Positions 7,264 to 16,187 of a DNA stretch of 38,516 bases are shown one piece after another. Each line of letters opens with the position of its first letter. Position 1 is the first letter of the stretch. The DNA comes from Rikenellaceae bacterium (GTDB taxonomy: Bacteria; Bacteroidota; Bacteroidia; Bacteroidales; UBA932). The notes beneath the pieces were generated by a model. The model saw only the letters and a list, made by a program, of their open reading frames with translations, was not told the DNA's origin and did no database searches. Location: positions 1-38,516 of the forward strand of contig JALEPJ010000057.1 of assembly GCA_022766385.1 (NCBI GenBank), written 5' to 3'. The translations under genes were made by a program, and so were the position numbers.

Positions 7264-8211
7264 ATGGCACAAATATTCATAATCAATAACGACTCCACCC
7301 TTCTCAACTGTCTCTATGAGCTGTTCCCAGGTCAGAGCCGAACGGGAGTGAAGGCATACCTCAAGGACGGACGTGTCATTGTCAACAAAAAGAATATCAG
7401 CGCCTTTGATTACCCTGTAAAAAAGGGGGATACAATTGAAATCCTCTCCAAAGGGGCTTCCATTGGCCGCGAAATGAAGCTCGAAGCCAAAGATATCCTC
7501 GCCAGAAATGGAGTGAGAATCATCTACGAAGATGAGCATCTCATAGTAATCGACAAGAATGCAGGACTGCCTTCCATTGCCCCTAAAAGCAAAAGCGACC
7601 GCAGGGTAAAGTCCGCATACTCACTGCTGACCGACTATATGCATACAGAGAAGCGCGCCAATATCAAGTCAGGCGAAGGCGATTACAAGGCTTCCTCGCG
7701 TGTATTTGTCGTCCACAGGTTGGACCGTGATACCTCCGGTCTCCTGCTGTTTGCAAAGGACGAGTATACCAAACAGCTGATGCAGAGCAAGTGGAATGAA
7801 ATGGTGCTCGAAAGAAAATATATAGCCGTTCTGGAAGGCAGACCGGACAAGGATTCAGGTAGGATCGAGTCCTGGTTGAGCGAGAATGAAAAATCATTGA
7901 AAGTCAGCTCGAGCCCCGTCCCAGTTGAAGGAGGCCAGCATGCAGTGAGCTATTTTAAGGTCCTGGAGGCGAGGAAACGCTGCTGTGTAGTGGAATTTGA
8001 GCTTGAAACGGGCAGAAAAAACCAAATCAGAGTCCATGCTTCAAAGGTATTGGGTAAACCTATCATTGGAGACAAAAAGTATGATGCTGTCTCAGGATTC
8101 AAGGGTAGGATAGCCCTTCACGCTAAGACTCTGGTATTCAGAAATCCCTACGGCGGTATGACCATGAGCTTCGAGAGTCCTGTACCTATAGAATTCGACT
8201 ATCTGAAATAG
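7264..8211 (+). CDS. RluA-family pseudouridine synthase with S4 domain
   Basis: The 315-aa enzyme should convert uridine to pseudouridine in rRNA. The N-terminal S4 RNA-binding domain (about residues 15-70, GVKAYLKDGRVIVNKKN) precedes the catalytic domain. The catalytic aspartate is D154 in VHRLDRDTSG, followed by the conserved ERKYIAVLEG and GRKNQIRVHAS motifs. The domain order matches RluC/RluD-type enzymes, but I cannot decide which uridine is modified. An unusual feature is a basic stretch around residues 99-108 (APKSKSDRR) before the active-site motif. It is the middle gene of a three-gene plus-strand cluster. Confidence 0.9.
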   Translation: MAQIFIINNDSTLLNCLYELFPGQSRTGVKAYLKDGRVIVNKKNISAFDYPVKKGDTIEILSKGASIGREMKLEAKDILARNGVRIIYEDEHLIVIDKNAGLPSIAPKSKSDRRVKSAYSLLTDYMHTEKRANIKSGEGDYKASSRVFVVHRLDRDTSGLLLFAKDEYTKQLMQSKWNEMVLERKYIAVLEGRPDKDSGRIESWLSENEKSLKVSSSPVPVEGGQHAVSYFKVLEARKRCCVVEFELETGRKNQIRVHASKVLGKPIIGDKKYDAVSGFKGRIALHAKTLVFRNPYGGMTMSFESPVPIEFDYLK

Positions 8212-8234
8212 AGCATTATCAATAGAATAGCGAT

Positions 8235-8684
8235 ATGGAACTTGAAAAAAAGATTCAGGAGGACATCAAGTCCGCAATGAAAGAAAAGAACAACGTCAAA
8301 CTCAATGCCGTGAGATCCATCAAATCAGCCATCCTGCTGGCCAAAACAGCAGAAGGAGGGCCGAAGGAACTCGAGGACAGCGATATCATCAAATTGATCG
8401 AGAAACTCTCGAAACAGCGTAAGGAAGCTGCGGAGCAATACATTGCTGCAGGACGTAAGGAACTGGCGGACAATGAATTGGCTGAGGCTGTCATTCTTGA
8501 TGCATACCTCCCGAAGAAGCTTGACGAAGCTGAAGTGGAGGAAAGGCTGAAAGCCATCATTGCACAGCTTGGGGCATCAGGTCCACAGGATATGGGCAAG
8601 GTTATGGGAACTGCGACCAAAGCTCTCGCCGGCCTCTCCGACGGAAAGACCATCTCAAGCATTGTAAGAAGGCTGCTATCTTAG
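8235..8684 (+). CDS. GatB/YqeY domain-containing protein
   Basis: This 149-aa protein has the full YqeY fold: KKIQEDIKSAMKEKN at the start, the central helix with LSKQRKEAAEQY, then AYLPKKLDEAEVEE and the closing DMGKVMGT...GLSDGKTIS. The family resembles the tRNA-binding tail of GatB, the amidotransferase subunit, but stands alone; its cellular role is not settled. The start ATG is 23 bases after the pseudouridine synthase stop. It converges on the manC gene, with 17 bases between the stops. Confidence 0.9.
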   Translation: MELEKKIQEDIKSAMKEKNNVKLNAVRSIKSAILLAKTAEGGPKELEDSDIIKLIEKLSKQRKEAAEQYIAAGRKELADNELAEAVILDAYLPKKLDEAEVEERLKAIIAQLGASGPQDMGKVMGTATKALAGLSDGKTISSIVRRLLS

Positions 8685-8695
8685 AAAAAGCAGCC
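8671..8695. terminator. Hairpin between the convergent yqeY-like and manC genes
   Basis: GGCTGCT (8671-8677) and AGCAGCC (8689-8695) form a perfect 7-bp stem with an 11-nt loop across the end of the YqeY reading frame. There is no long U tract on the plus strand, so it may be a weak terminator or only an mRNA 3' structure. Confidence 0.35.
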
Positions 8696-8701
8696 AGTAG
8701 C

Positions 8702-9745
8702 TTAAACAGTGAATTCCTTGATGCGCTGTTCTTCAGAAAGACGGCACACAAGCAAAGACCCATCCTTCTCGGCGATGATGTAGCCATCAAGACCCTGAAG
8801 GATTACTTTTTTCAGTGATGAGGTACGCACAACACAACCTTCGCATTCGAACATATGTACATCGGAGCCTATGGTAGCATTGCCCTTTTCATCCATCTCG
8901 CTGTTGATTCTCAAAGAGCCCCAGCTCCCGAGGTCACTCCATCCAAAGGTACCCGGAATGGTGTAGATGTGTTCCGCCTTTTCCATTACTGCATAGTCAA
9001 TGCTGATTTTCTCACAGGTCGGGAACAACAGGGTGACAGTGGCAGACTCCATCGGGGTATCGAAGTCACTGGACATCTCATCCATTATCGAGGCTATCTG
9101 AGGAGCATATTTCCTCATTGCGTCAGTGATGGTCTTTACATTCCAAACGAAAATGCCTGCATTCCAGAGGTAGTTTCCATCAGCAACATATTTTTCAGCA
9201 GTCTGATAATCAGGCTTTTCCTTGAATGAGCTTACTTTTCTCAACTCCTGTCCCTCATCTGAGTTTTCCGCATAGACATAGCCGTATCCTGTCTCTGGAC
9301 GGGAAGGTTTTATGCCTATGGTCACTATGGTGTCGCTTTTTGCAGTGAAGTCCAATGCCAGATTGATTACTCTCCTATATTCAGGCTCATCGAGTACAAG
9401 GGCATCGGAAGGACTGACAACGATGTTGGCATCTGCATCCCTAGTCTTTATCTTCCAACAGGCGTAGGCTATGCAGGGCGCCGTATTGCGTGCTGCAGGT
9501 TCGGGAAGAATATTTTCAGCAGGAAGCTGCGGAAGCTGATGCTTGACTATATCGACATACAGCGCAGAAGTAACCACCCACATATTCTCATAAGAACATA
9601 TTGGGGCGAATCTCTCAACTGTCATCTGAATAAGTGTCTTGCCGCATCCAAGGACATCTATGAACTGCTTTGGATATTCCGGTGTACTCATAGGCCAGAA
9701 ACGGCTACCTATGCCGCCCGCCATAATCACGACGTGGTTGCTCAT
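8702..9745 (-). CDS. manC: Mannose-1-phosphate guanylyltransferase
   Basis: The 347-aa enzyme makes GDP-mannose from GTP and mannose-1-phosphate, a precursor for mannose and fucose in exopolysaccharide or O-glycans. The nucleotide-binding motif MAGGIGSRFWPMS is at the N terminus with YPKQF after it; VVSPSDAL, the conserved ETGYGY and NAGIFVW follow. The length fits the single-domain form without the C-terminal isomerase. I chose ATG 9745, because the longer frame opens with TTG at 9757 only two bases from the upstream stop. It is last in a four-gene minus-strand unit with wza, wzc and nif3-like genes, 13 bases after the nif3-like stop. Confidence 0.93.
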   Translation of the reverse strand: MSNHVVIMAGGIGSRFWPMSTPEYPKQFIDVLGCGKTLIQMTVERFAPICSYENMWVVTSALYVDIVKHQLPQLPAENILPEPAARNTAPCIAYACWKIKTRDADANIVVSPSDALVLDEPEYRRVINLALDFTAKSDTIVTIGIKPSRPETGYGYVYAENSDEGQELRKVSSFKEKPDYQTAEKYVADGNYLWNAGIFVWNVKTITDAMRKYAPQIASIMDEMSSDFDTPMESATVTLLFPTCEKISIDYAVMEKAEHIYTIPGTFGWSDLGSWGSLRINSEMDEKGNATIGSDVHMFECEGCVVRTSSLKKVILQGLDGYIIAEKDGSLLVCRLSEEQRIKEFTV

Positions 9746-9758
9746 AATAGAAATCAAA

Positions 9759-10547
9759 TTATATCAGATACTTGACGGGGTCTGTGGGCCTTCCGTACAT
9801 TTCCACACGAATGGCAGGAAAGCGCTCCATCACAATATCCTTTATCAGTTCTTGTGTATATTGTTCACTATGGTAATGGCCGAGAGCCGCAATAAGCATA
9901 CCATCATTCTCAAAGAAACGGTGATATGAGATTTCGCCCGTGATAAAGCAATCCGCCCCAAGCTCCCTTGCCTTTGACATAAGGAAGGAGCCAGAGCCTC
10001 CACAAAGGGCCACCCTGCGTATTAGGGAAGAAGGCAACTCGCTATGAAGAAGGCAAGGGACCTTGAATACTGTCTTCACCCTTCTCAAAAAAGCGCCCGC
10101 CTCTTCTGACTGAGGCAATGTTCCAATCAGGCCGCTGCCGCAATTCCTCCCTGCTATAGGCTGCATCGCTTCTATCCAGTCAAGATCTGACAAACACAGT
10201 TTTTCGGCCATGCGATGATTCACCCCGCCTTCGACATTGTCAAGATTCGTATGCATAGAATAGAGAACCACATCGTTCTTCAAGGCCTTGATTACACATC
10301 GTTGCTGATATGTGAGATCAGACACAGTTTTCAAGGGCTGAAAGATAAGGGGATGGTGGGTCACGACCATATTGCAGCCTAATCTGACAGCCTCATCAAC
10401 AACGTCTTCAGTAAGGTCCAGAGCTATCATAACACCCTTAAGCTCTTGAACGGCAATTCCGACCTGAAGGCCGGAATTGTCATAATCCTCCTGAAGTCGC
10501 AGGGGTGCGAACTCTTCAAGGCTGCTTATTAAATCTTTAATGGTCAT
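9759..10547 (-). CDS. Nif3-like dinuclear metal-centre protein
   Basis: This 262-aa protein belongs to the NIF3/YbgI family, annotated as GTP cyclohydrolase I type 2 homologue, whose biological substrate is unclear. The family opening (SLEEFAPLRLQEDYDNSGLQVG) and the metal ligands VTHHPLIF, SMHTNLDN and the C-terminal GHYHSEQY can be read. It is the short form: many Bacteroidetes and Firmicutes members carry an extra PII-like domain in the middle that is absent here. It sits between wzc and manC with gaps of 14 and 13 bases, so it is cotranscribed with exopolysaccharide genes, probably without functional linkage. Confidence 0.9.
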   Translation of the reverse strand: MTIKDLISSLEEFAPLRLQEDYDNSGLQVGIAVQELKGVMIALDLTEDVVDEAVRLGCNMVVTHHPLIFQPLKTVSDLTYQQRCVIKALKNDVVLYSMHTNLDNVEGGVNHRMAEKLCLSDLDWIEAMQPIAGRNCGSGLIGTLPQSEEAGAFLRRVKTVFKVPCLLHSELPSSLIRRVALCGGSGSFLMSKARELGADCFITGEISYHRFFENDGMLIAALGHYHSEQYTQELIKDIVMERFPAIRVEMYGRPTDPVKYLI

Positions 10548-10561
10548 TTCAATGCTACAAA

Positions 10562-12997
10562 TCAGGACTTCTTTTCATCATTGGTATAATACGAGCCGTA
10601 ACCATATGAATAATAGCCGCGTCTGTATCCACCAATGCTTATTTTTGACAGTTCGGTTCCATTGAGGATAATGGTAAGTTTGTGGAATCTCGAATCTCTG
10701 TAGAAGCCTTGAAGATCAGACAGCAGGGTCTTGTCACAAAGACCGGCGCGTATTACGAAGAGAGTTCTGTCAACATACTGGTTGATAATCTGAGCATCCG
10801 CTACTATATCTACAGGAGTGCAGTCAAGGAAAACATAATCATAATCCTTCTTGAGATCCTCCAGGGTCCTCTCGAATTTTGGATCGGAGATGAGCTCAGT
10901 CGGATTCGGCGGGATGGAGCCTACAGGGAGGATAGCCATACCCTTGTACTCTTCAACAGGCTTTATCAATTCACGGATATCAGATTCATAACCACTCAGA
11001 TAATCTGCAAAGCCTTTTTCCGGACGTCCCACATAGTGCGACAGTGAACCGTGACGGAAGTCACAATCGACAGCCAGAACTTTCTTGCCCTTGATGGACA
11101 GCACAGATGAGAGGTTGGCAGAAATAAAGGATTTACCCGATCCAGGATTAAAGGAGGTGAGTGCAATCACCTTCTCATTATCTCCCCTCAACATAAATTC
11201 AACATTGGTTCTGAGAACTCGGAAGGCTTCATTGATTACGTTTCTGTTACCCGGCTTGACAACGAATGAAGAAGGTTCCTTGTCCATGCTTCTGAGCTTG
11301 GCAAGAGATTTCTTGATTCTTCTTGCAGTAGTATCCTTGCCGGAAGCCAGAGGAATCTCTCCTGCGAAAGGCATAGTAAGACGAGAGAGATCGGACTTCG
11401 CACAAACCTTTCCGTTCATCACCTCAAGAATATATATGATACCGAAAGGAATGGCAATACCAAGGACCAAAGCCAGTAACAATACCATTCTGTTACGTGG
11501 TGATGTAGGGATAGAACTGCCGTGAGGAGGATCAATCATTCGCGTATTGTATGCAGTGAAGGCCTGAGAAAGCTCATTTTCCTCACGCTTCTGGAGGAGG
11601 AAGAGATAGAGAGCCTCCTTTACTGTCTGCTGACGCTCAACCGAGAGGAGGTATTTGGCCTGGGTTGGACTCGCCGCAATTCTGGCAGTGGCCTGACGGC
11701 CACGGGCTGACAGGGAACTGATCTGATTGTTCAGGGCAAGTATCTGATTGTCAACGGAAGTAATGATGGCCTGACGCATTCCCTCCAGGGCTCTGTCAAG
11801 GTCTATTACGAGAGGATTTGACTCAGAACTGCTCTCCACGAGATTGTTTCTCTGAATAAGGGAGCGGTTGTACTCCGTAATCTGGCTCTCGATATTCGAA
11901 TTGGAGATACCGGAATTTACCGGGAGCAGATTGTTGGTATTTGAAGAGTTGGACAAGTACTCGCGGATATACTTGGTCATATAGAGCTGGTTGTTCAGGT
12001 TGGTCACCTCGGCATTGATTTCATTGCTCTGGGACATATAGAGGCTCGAAGCAGCCTGAACATCAGGAATAAGGTTCTCACTCTTGAATGAAGATATATC
12101 GCTGTCCACTCCAGCGAGTTCATTTTCAATTACTGACAGACGCTCATTAATGAATGCAGAGGTACTAACCGCCATCTGGTTCTTGTCGGCAATCCAGTTC
12201 TCGTTATACACTGAGATGAGGGTATTCAGAATGTCGTCAGCACGTTCGATTGAGATGTCATTAATGCTGAGCTTGATGACCTGGGCCTGCTTGTCGCTGA
12301 GGCTGACGCTTAGAGCATTGCCATATCTGTTTGCAGCGGAGGCAAGCAAGGTCTTATGAACGTGGATGGTTGGATAATCGTTCTCAATGAAGTGAACCGT
12401 AGGAGTAACCACCATCCTGCCAAGTGGAGTCTGCAGAGTATCGGCAAAGACACCGGACACAGGCTCGGCGTCAAGTTTGACTTTATTATCTATGAAATCA
12501 GAGATTCTGTAGCCTCCGTTCTTGCTGAGATTAAGATCAAACTGCACTGAGCGGTTTTCATCAACATCGAGGAGATCTACGCTAACAGGAAGGCTCTTAC
12601 CGTAGAGGGTTTCATCGTGGAATGATCCGTCAGTGGTATAGTTCAAGTCCAGATGGAGCCTCTTGACGCTCTCCACCATATTCATATTTGAACTGAAAGC
12701 AAGCACTTCATTGTAAACAGATGCGCTGGTCGAAAACAGTCCGAGATCAGTGAACTGTGAAAGATCGGCAGATGTATTACCGTTCTTGTCTGATTTGATC
12801 TGAACTTCTGCTGTACGAGTATACACTGAGGGGGTCCTCAGTAAAAAGAAGATGGCTCCGGCGAGACAAAGGACGACGGAAATTATGAACCAATACCATT
12901 TCGCAAGGCAAAGATTCACGATTTCCTTAATATTGAGCATCTCAAAATCCTGAGACTGGGTCTGATTCATTAAATTGTTATCCTGATACTGTTCCAT
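10562..12997 (-). CDS. wzc: Wzc-like polysaccharide co-polymerase / tyrosine autokinase
   Basis: The 811-aa inner-membrane protein controls polymer length and export of exopolysaccharide. Order of parts: a cytoplasmic N-terminal segment, TM1 (about 35-53), a large periplasmic Wzz domain with coiled coil (about 55-500), TM2 (about 508-528, NRMVLLLALVLGIAIPFGI), then a BY-kinase domain. Walker A is FNPGSGKSF (about 615), Walker A' is LAVDCDFRHG and Walker B is YDYVFLDCTP. The C terminus holds a cluster of seven tyrosines (GGYRRGYYSYGYGSYY), the expected autophosphorylation sites. It overlaps the wza stop by one base (TAATG). Confidence 0.93.
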   Translation of the reverse strand: MEQYQDNNLMNQTQSQDFEMLNIKEIVNLCLAKWYWFIISVVLCLAGAIFFLLRTPSVYTRTAEVQIKSDKNGNTSADLSQFTDLGLFSTSASVYNEVLAFSSNMNMVESVKRLHLDLNYTTDGSFHDETLYGKSLPVSVDLLDVDENRSVQFDLNLSKNGGYRISDFIDNKVKLDAEPVSGVFADTLQTPLGRMVVTPTVHFIENDYPTIHVHKTLLASAANRYGNALSVSLSDKQAQVIKLSINDISIERADDILNTLISVYNENWIADKNQMAVSTSAFINERLSVIENELAGVDSDISSFKSENLIPDVQAASSLYMSQSNEINAEVTNLNNQLYMTKYIREYLSNSSNTNNLLPVNSGISNSNIESQITEYNRSLIQRNNLVESSSESNPLVIDLDRALEGMRQAIITSVDNQILALNNQISSLSARGRQATARIAASPTQAKYLLSVERQQTVKEALYLFLLQKREENELSQAFTAYNTRMIDPPHGSSIPTSPRNRMVLLLALVLGIAIPFGIIYILEVMNGKVCAKSDLSRLTMPFAGEIPLASGKDTTARRIKKSLAKLRSMDKEPSSFVVKPGNRNVINEAFRVLRTNVEFMLRGDNEKVIALTSFNPGSGKSFISANLSSVLSIKGKKVLAVDCDFRHGSLSHYVGRPEKGFADYLSGYESDIRELIKPVEEYKGMAILPVGSIPPNPTELISDPKFERTLEDLKKDYDYVFLDCTPVDIVADAQIINQYVDRTLFVIRAGLCDKTLLSDLQGFYRDSRFHKLTIILNGTELSKISIGGYRRGYYSYGYGSYYTNDEKKS

Positions 12998-13812
12998 TAT
13001 CTAGATGCTGGTACGGTTCTTATTAAAAGGGTAGCTATGCTGGCTGCGAGCGAAGATAACGAAATCCAGAATGAAGTGCTCCTGACATTGTTTCCGTTGA
13101 CGGTTGACTGGCGAGCACGCACATCATTAGGTTCCACATAAATCTGATCATCCTGCTGGATGTAATAGACCGGTGAAGTCACGACATCCTGGGCGCGGCA
13201 CAGATTAACTTTGTATGACTTTTGCACACCGTTTTCAATCCTTAGCACCTTGACATTGTCCCTCTTTCCATAAATTGTCAGGTCTCCCGCCATAGCCAAA
13301 GCCTCAGGAAGGGTGAGTTTATCCTTTTCAATGGCATAGCGGCCCGGTTTGGTCACTTCTCCCAGGACGGAAACACTAAGGTTCATAAACTCGACAGTGA
13401 CGACCACATCCTTGGCAAGATTGTTATCGACCAGGAGTCTCTTCATATGTGTCGCTACCTCATCTCTGGTCATTCCACCTACGTGCACCTTACCAAGTAT
13501 CGGGAAATCGATATCTCCGTTTGCATCGAGAGTGTAACCGGATATGCCCTGAGAATTGGAGTATGCAACAGACTGGCTGATCTGACCTATCCTCGAGGAA
13601 ACATAAGGCAGATTGTAAAGGTTAGTAAGCTGATCATTGGAGGTATTGACAATGATGGAAATCTTGTCTTCAGGTCTGAGCTTTATGTGATTGACAGTAA
13701 CGGGAACCGAAAGGTCGAATCTGTCTATGTCCTGATAATAGGAAATCTGAGCAGGGGTTCCGCAGGAAGCAAGTAGCAGGACCGCAGCTAACACATAGAT
13801 AGTTTTTTTCAT
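12997..13812 (-). CDS. wza: Polysaccharide export outer-membrane lipoprotein (Wza-like)
   Basis: The 271-aa protein is expected to form or gate the outer-membrane channel for exopolysaccharide. It has a lipoprotein signal ending in LLASCG, a Poly_export domain starting about residue 40 (IKLRPEDKISIIVN), an SLBB-like domain from about 145 (VSVLGEVTKPGRYAI), and a C-terminal hydrophobic helix (SLSSLAASIATLLI). This short layout with a C-terminal helix is usual in Bacteroidetes. I chose ATG 13812 because it begins the signal peptide; the longer frame from 13869 adds residues encoded by the promoter region. It is the first gene of the unit. Confidence 0.92.
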   Translation of the reverse strand: MKKTIYVLAAVLLLASCGTPAQISYYQDIDRFDLSVPVTVNHIKLRPEDKISIIVNTSNDQLTNLYNLPYVSSRIGQISQSVAYSNSQGISGYTLDANGDIDFPILGKVHVGGMTRDEVATHMKRLLVDNNLAKDVVVTVEFMNLSVSVLGEVTKPGRYAIEKDKLTLPEALAMAGDLTIYGKRDNVKVLRIENGVQKSYKVNLCRAQDVVTSPVYYIQQDDQIYVEPNDVRARQSTVNGNNVRSTSFWISLSSLAASIATLLIRTVPASR

Positions 13813-13838
13813 TTTTTCTGATTTTTTCCTTAGTCCGG

Positions 13839-13846
13839 CAAAGATA
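13839..13846 (-). promoter_or_regulatory. -7 element (TATCTTTG) of the exopolysaccharide unit
   Basis: On the minus strand TATCTTTG matches TAnnTTTG exactly, 26 nt before the wza ATG. I see no TTTG at the standard distance upstream, so the promoter may need an activator or a different sigma factor. Confidence 0.45.
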
Positions 13847-13921
13847 ATACATCCCAAGATTAAAATCATAAAAAGTAATTCATATTCTGCTAAAAAAGGT
13901 CTAATTGCTGGAAATAATACT

Positions 13922-13929
13922 TACATTTG
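13922..13929 (+). promoter_or_regulatory. -7 element (TACATTTG) of the TM2 gene unit
   Basis: TACATTTG is a perfect TAnnTTTG match 27 nt before the ATG at 13957. A TTG lies at 13905-13907, closer than the usual 19-20 nt spacing. Confidence 0.5.
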
Positions 13930-13956
13930 CCTTATCGAAATCAAAAACCTAATGTT

Positions 13957-14367
13957 ATGAAGAGATTCTTTGCAACAATTTTTGCCGTTCTGGCCATCTC
14001 TGCATTGGCCAGTGCAGCCGACTATTCAATCAATGACGATGCAGTAGATGCACTCATCGAAGCTGCCGTCGAAGTATCACCATCAGTGTCTGACCTTACA
14101 GCTTCCGCTCCGGTATCGCTTCCTTCTTCTACCGTTTCAAGCGTGAGTCCTGTTGCTTCATTCATCCTCTGCACCTTCCTCGGCGGATTCGGAATCCATC
14201 GCCACTATATGGGCACCAGGCCATTTATGTGGGTACTCTATACCTTCACCTTCGGGGGAATCTTCGGAGTGGTTCCTTTCATTGACTGGGTATTCCTCCT
14301 CATCGGTGTTGTAGAGGACAACATCAGCCAGTACTGCGGAAATACCAAATTCTTCATGTGGGCTTAA
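13957..14367 (+). CDS. TM2 domain-containing membrane protein
   Basis: The 136-aa protein has a cleavable signal peptide (MKRFFATIFAVLAISALASA), a low-complexity Ser/Val/Ala linker, and a C-terminal TM2 domain of two membrane helices. The turn carries the TM2 hallmark, FLGGFGIHRHYMG. TM2 proteins have no assigned biochemical role. I chose ATG 13957 because it starts the signal peptide; the frame opening at 13927 lies within the promoter element. It heads a four-gene unit, three bases before the LolA-like gene, and two later genes of the unit have a related C-terminal hairpin. Confidence 0.85.
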   Translation: MKRFFATIFAVLAISALASAADYSINDDAVDALIEAAVEVSPSVSDLTASAPVSLPSSTVSSVSPVASFILCTFLGGFGIHRHYMGTRPFMWVLYTFTFGGIFGVVPFIDWVFLLIGVVEDNISQYCGNTKFFMWA

Positions 14368-14370
14368 GCA

Positions 14371-15066
14371 GTGAAGGACAGAATAACATTTCTGCTTCTT
14401 ACCATCCTGATATTCAGCGCTTCGAACGCATTTGCACAAAAAAAGGTCAGTGCTGACGTTGAAGTCAAACAGGTGGCGAAGGGCAAAGTGACGACAATTA
14501 CAAAAAGCGTCTATTGTGCGAACAATGGACGCTTGGTCGTTCATTTCCACAAGCCTGAAGATTATTTCGTCCTGACTAATTCAAAAGGAGAGACCAGGAT
14601 TTATATGCCTAAGACCAACGAGGTCTTCACAGATAAAAGCAATGCATTGAGTTCCAAGGATGAACTCCTTTCCATCTTTATGAGCGGCAGGGTTGACGAT
14701 CTGGCACTGGGACTCTACGGATACAGGCTGCAGTCAAGCAGCAATGAGGAAGGAAAGCTGAAGAAACTATTCGTGTCAAGTGACCCTGCGGCGCCAAAAG
14801 TGGAAGTGGTTTTCGAGAACTTCCTTCCAATTTATATGGCCTATTTGGATGCTTCAGGCCATATCACCAGCAAGACATATTTCAGCAAATACACCACAAC
14901 AGAGAGATTCACCTTCCCGACCCGCAGCACCAGCATCAACTACGTAGCCAAGGACTCAACAATTACCAGGACCATCTACTCCAACATTCAAGTGGACAAA
15001 GATGCGCCTGAATTCAATTTTGAAATTCCTTCAGGAGCAAAGGCGGTGGCAATCCCTACAAAATGA
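14371..15066 (+). CDS. LolA-like periplasmic protein
   Basis: The 231-aa protein starts at a GTG three bases after the TM2 gene stop; this start gives a clean signal peptide (KDRITFLLLTILIFSASNAFAQ). The mature part is rich in predicted beta strands and resembles the LolA/outer-membrane lipoprotein-sorting fold: a chain of strands with VYCANNGRLVVHF, DYFVLTNSKGETRIYM and a C-terminal FNFEIPSGAKAV. LolA itself carries lipoproteins across the periplasm, but this protein is a divergent relative and a substrate cannot be named. It overlaps the next gene by four bases (ATGA). Confidence 0.65.
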   Translation: MKDRITFLLLTILIFSASNAFAQKKVSADVEVKQVAKGKVTTITKSVYCANNGRLVVHFHKPEDYFVLTNSKGETRIYMPKTNEVFTDKSNALSSKDELLSIFMSGRVDDLALGLYGYRLQSSSNEEGKLKKLFVSSDPAAPKVEVVFENFLPIYMAYLDASGHITSKTYFSKYTTTERFTFPTRSTSINYVAKDSTITRTIYSNIQVDKDAPEFNFEIPSGAKAVAIPTK

Positions 15067-16187
15067 GAAAGATCTTCATGACCTTCGCGCTGATTGTATC
15101 GGCAATCAGCCTCAATGCCCAGGGCAGCTTCGGCTCCATCCGTTTTGAGCCTGACAACAGGACGTTCTTCAAACAGGCAAGAGAAGAGTTCGGCCTGTTT
15201 CCTGCTATCATATTCACCAGCGACAGGCTGATGCGCGGAGGACGAATAGGCACCTCTGGAATCAATATGGCTGGAGAAGACGGGGTCATACACGAAGGTA
15301 TTGACGCATACCGTTTCAGATGGAAAGATGCATCAGTCTATAAAATGGTTCCCAAAGCGAAAGGGAGCACAAAGGCATTGCCCCTCCCTGCCGACGGGAG
15401 CGGTATCGGCAAATACGCAAGCAAGGATTTCGCCTTCGTCGATTATCTTTTGGGCAATGATATGGGCAATGAGGCTCTCAAACTTCTGTCCGACAGGAGC
15501 TATCATCCCTCTGATAGCCTAAGCTATCTGAGAGCTTGGACCGATTACTCGCTCAAGCTCCTTCCGGAGGCGTCCGCCGAATTCTCACAGATTTCCTTTG
15601 GCTCCCCTTTCTACGACAAATCCCTCTTTTTCAATGTAATCTCCAATGCTCATCTGGGCAATTGGAGCAGATGCGAAGAGCTGCTTGACTCGTATTCAGG
15701 TCCGTATAAAGAGCTGGAAGCCCTGGAAAGAGCCGGTATGGCAATGATTTGCAATGACAAGCAGGCGTTTCTTGAAGCCTCGCGCAATTTCAGCTACTCC
15801 CATTACCTCCTGTCAGAGAGCGAGAGGGAAATGCAACAGCTGTACTCCCGCAAATTCGAGCGTAAAGAGAAGAATCCCTGGCTGGCTGCAGGAGCATCCG
15901 CGATAGTACCGGGACTTGGAAAAATCTATGCCGGAGAGCTGGGAGAAGGCGTAGCATCCTTTCTGGCTGTTGCTGCACTTTCTGCTATCACTGCGGAGAA
16001 CTGGATAAAAAATGGAGCTACAAACTGGAAAACCATATTATTCGGCACTGCAGGAACCATTTTCTATCTTGGAAACATTTACGGAAGCTACATCTCAGTA
16101 GGTATACATAATGACTTCATAAACAATGAATTGGACACGGCTATTCTTTTCAATATGCATATTCCTCTCCGCAGCTTCTTCGATTGA
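15063..16187 (+). CDS. Exported protein with C-terminal TM2-like hairpin (DUF5683-like)
   Basis: This 374-aa protein has a signal peptide (MRKIFMTFALIVSAISLNAQ) and a long periplasmic region that looks like helical repeats (about 120-270, with D-x-L-S-Y-L-R-A-W and N-A-H-L-G-N-W segments suggestive of TPR/SEL1). Its C-terminal part holds two to three membrane helices around SAIVPGLGKIYAGELGEG. The PGLG..Y.G turn resembles TM2 and DUF5683 proteins. No catalytic motif is visible. It overlaps the LolA-like gene by four bases and the next gene by 62 bases. The name of the family is tentative; the membrane hairpin is clear. Confidence 0.72.
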   Translation: MRKIFMTFALIVSAISLNAQGSFGSIRFEPDNRTFFKQAREEFGLFPAIIFTSDRLMRGGRIGTSGINMAGEDGVIHEGIDAYRFRWKDASVYKMVPKAKGSTKALPLPADGSGIGKYASKDFAFVDYLLGNDMGNEALKLLSDRSYHPSDSLSYLRAWTDYSLKLLPEASAEFSQISFGSPFYDKSLFFNVISNAHLGNWSRCEELLDSYSGPYKELEALERAGMAMICNDKQAFLEASRNFSYSHYLLSESEREMQQLYSRKFERKEKNPWLAAGASAIVPGLGKIYAGELGEGVASFLAVAALSAITAENWIKNGATNWKTILFGTAGTIFYLGNIYGSYISVGIHNDFINNELDTAILFNMHIPLRSFFD

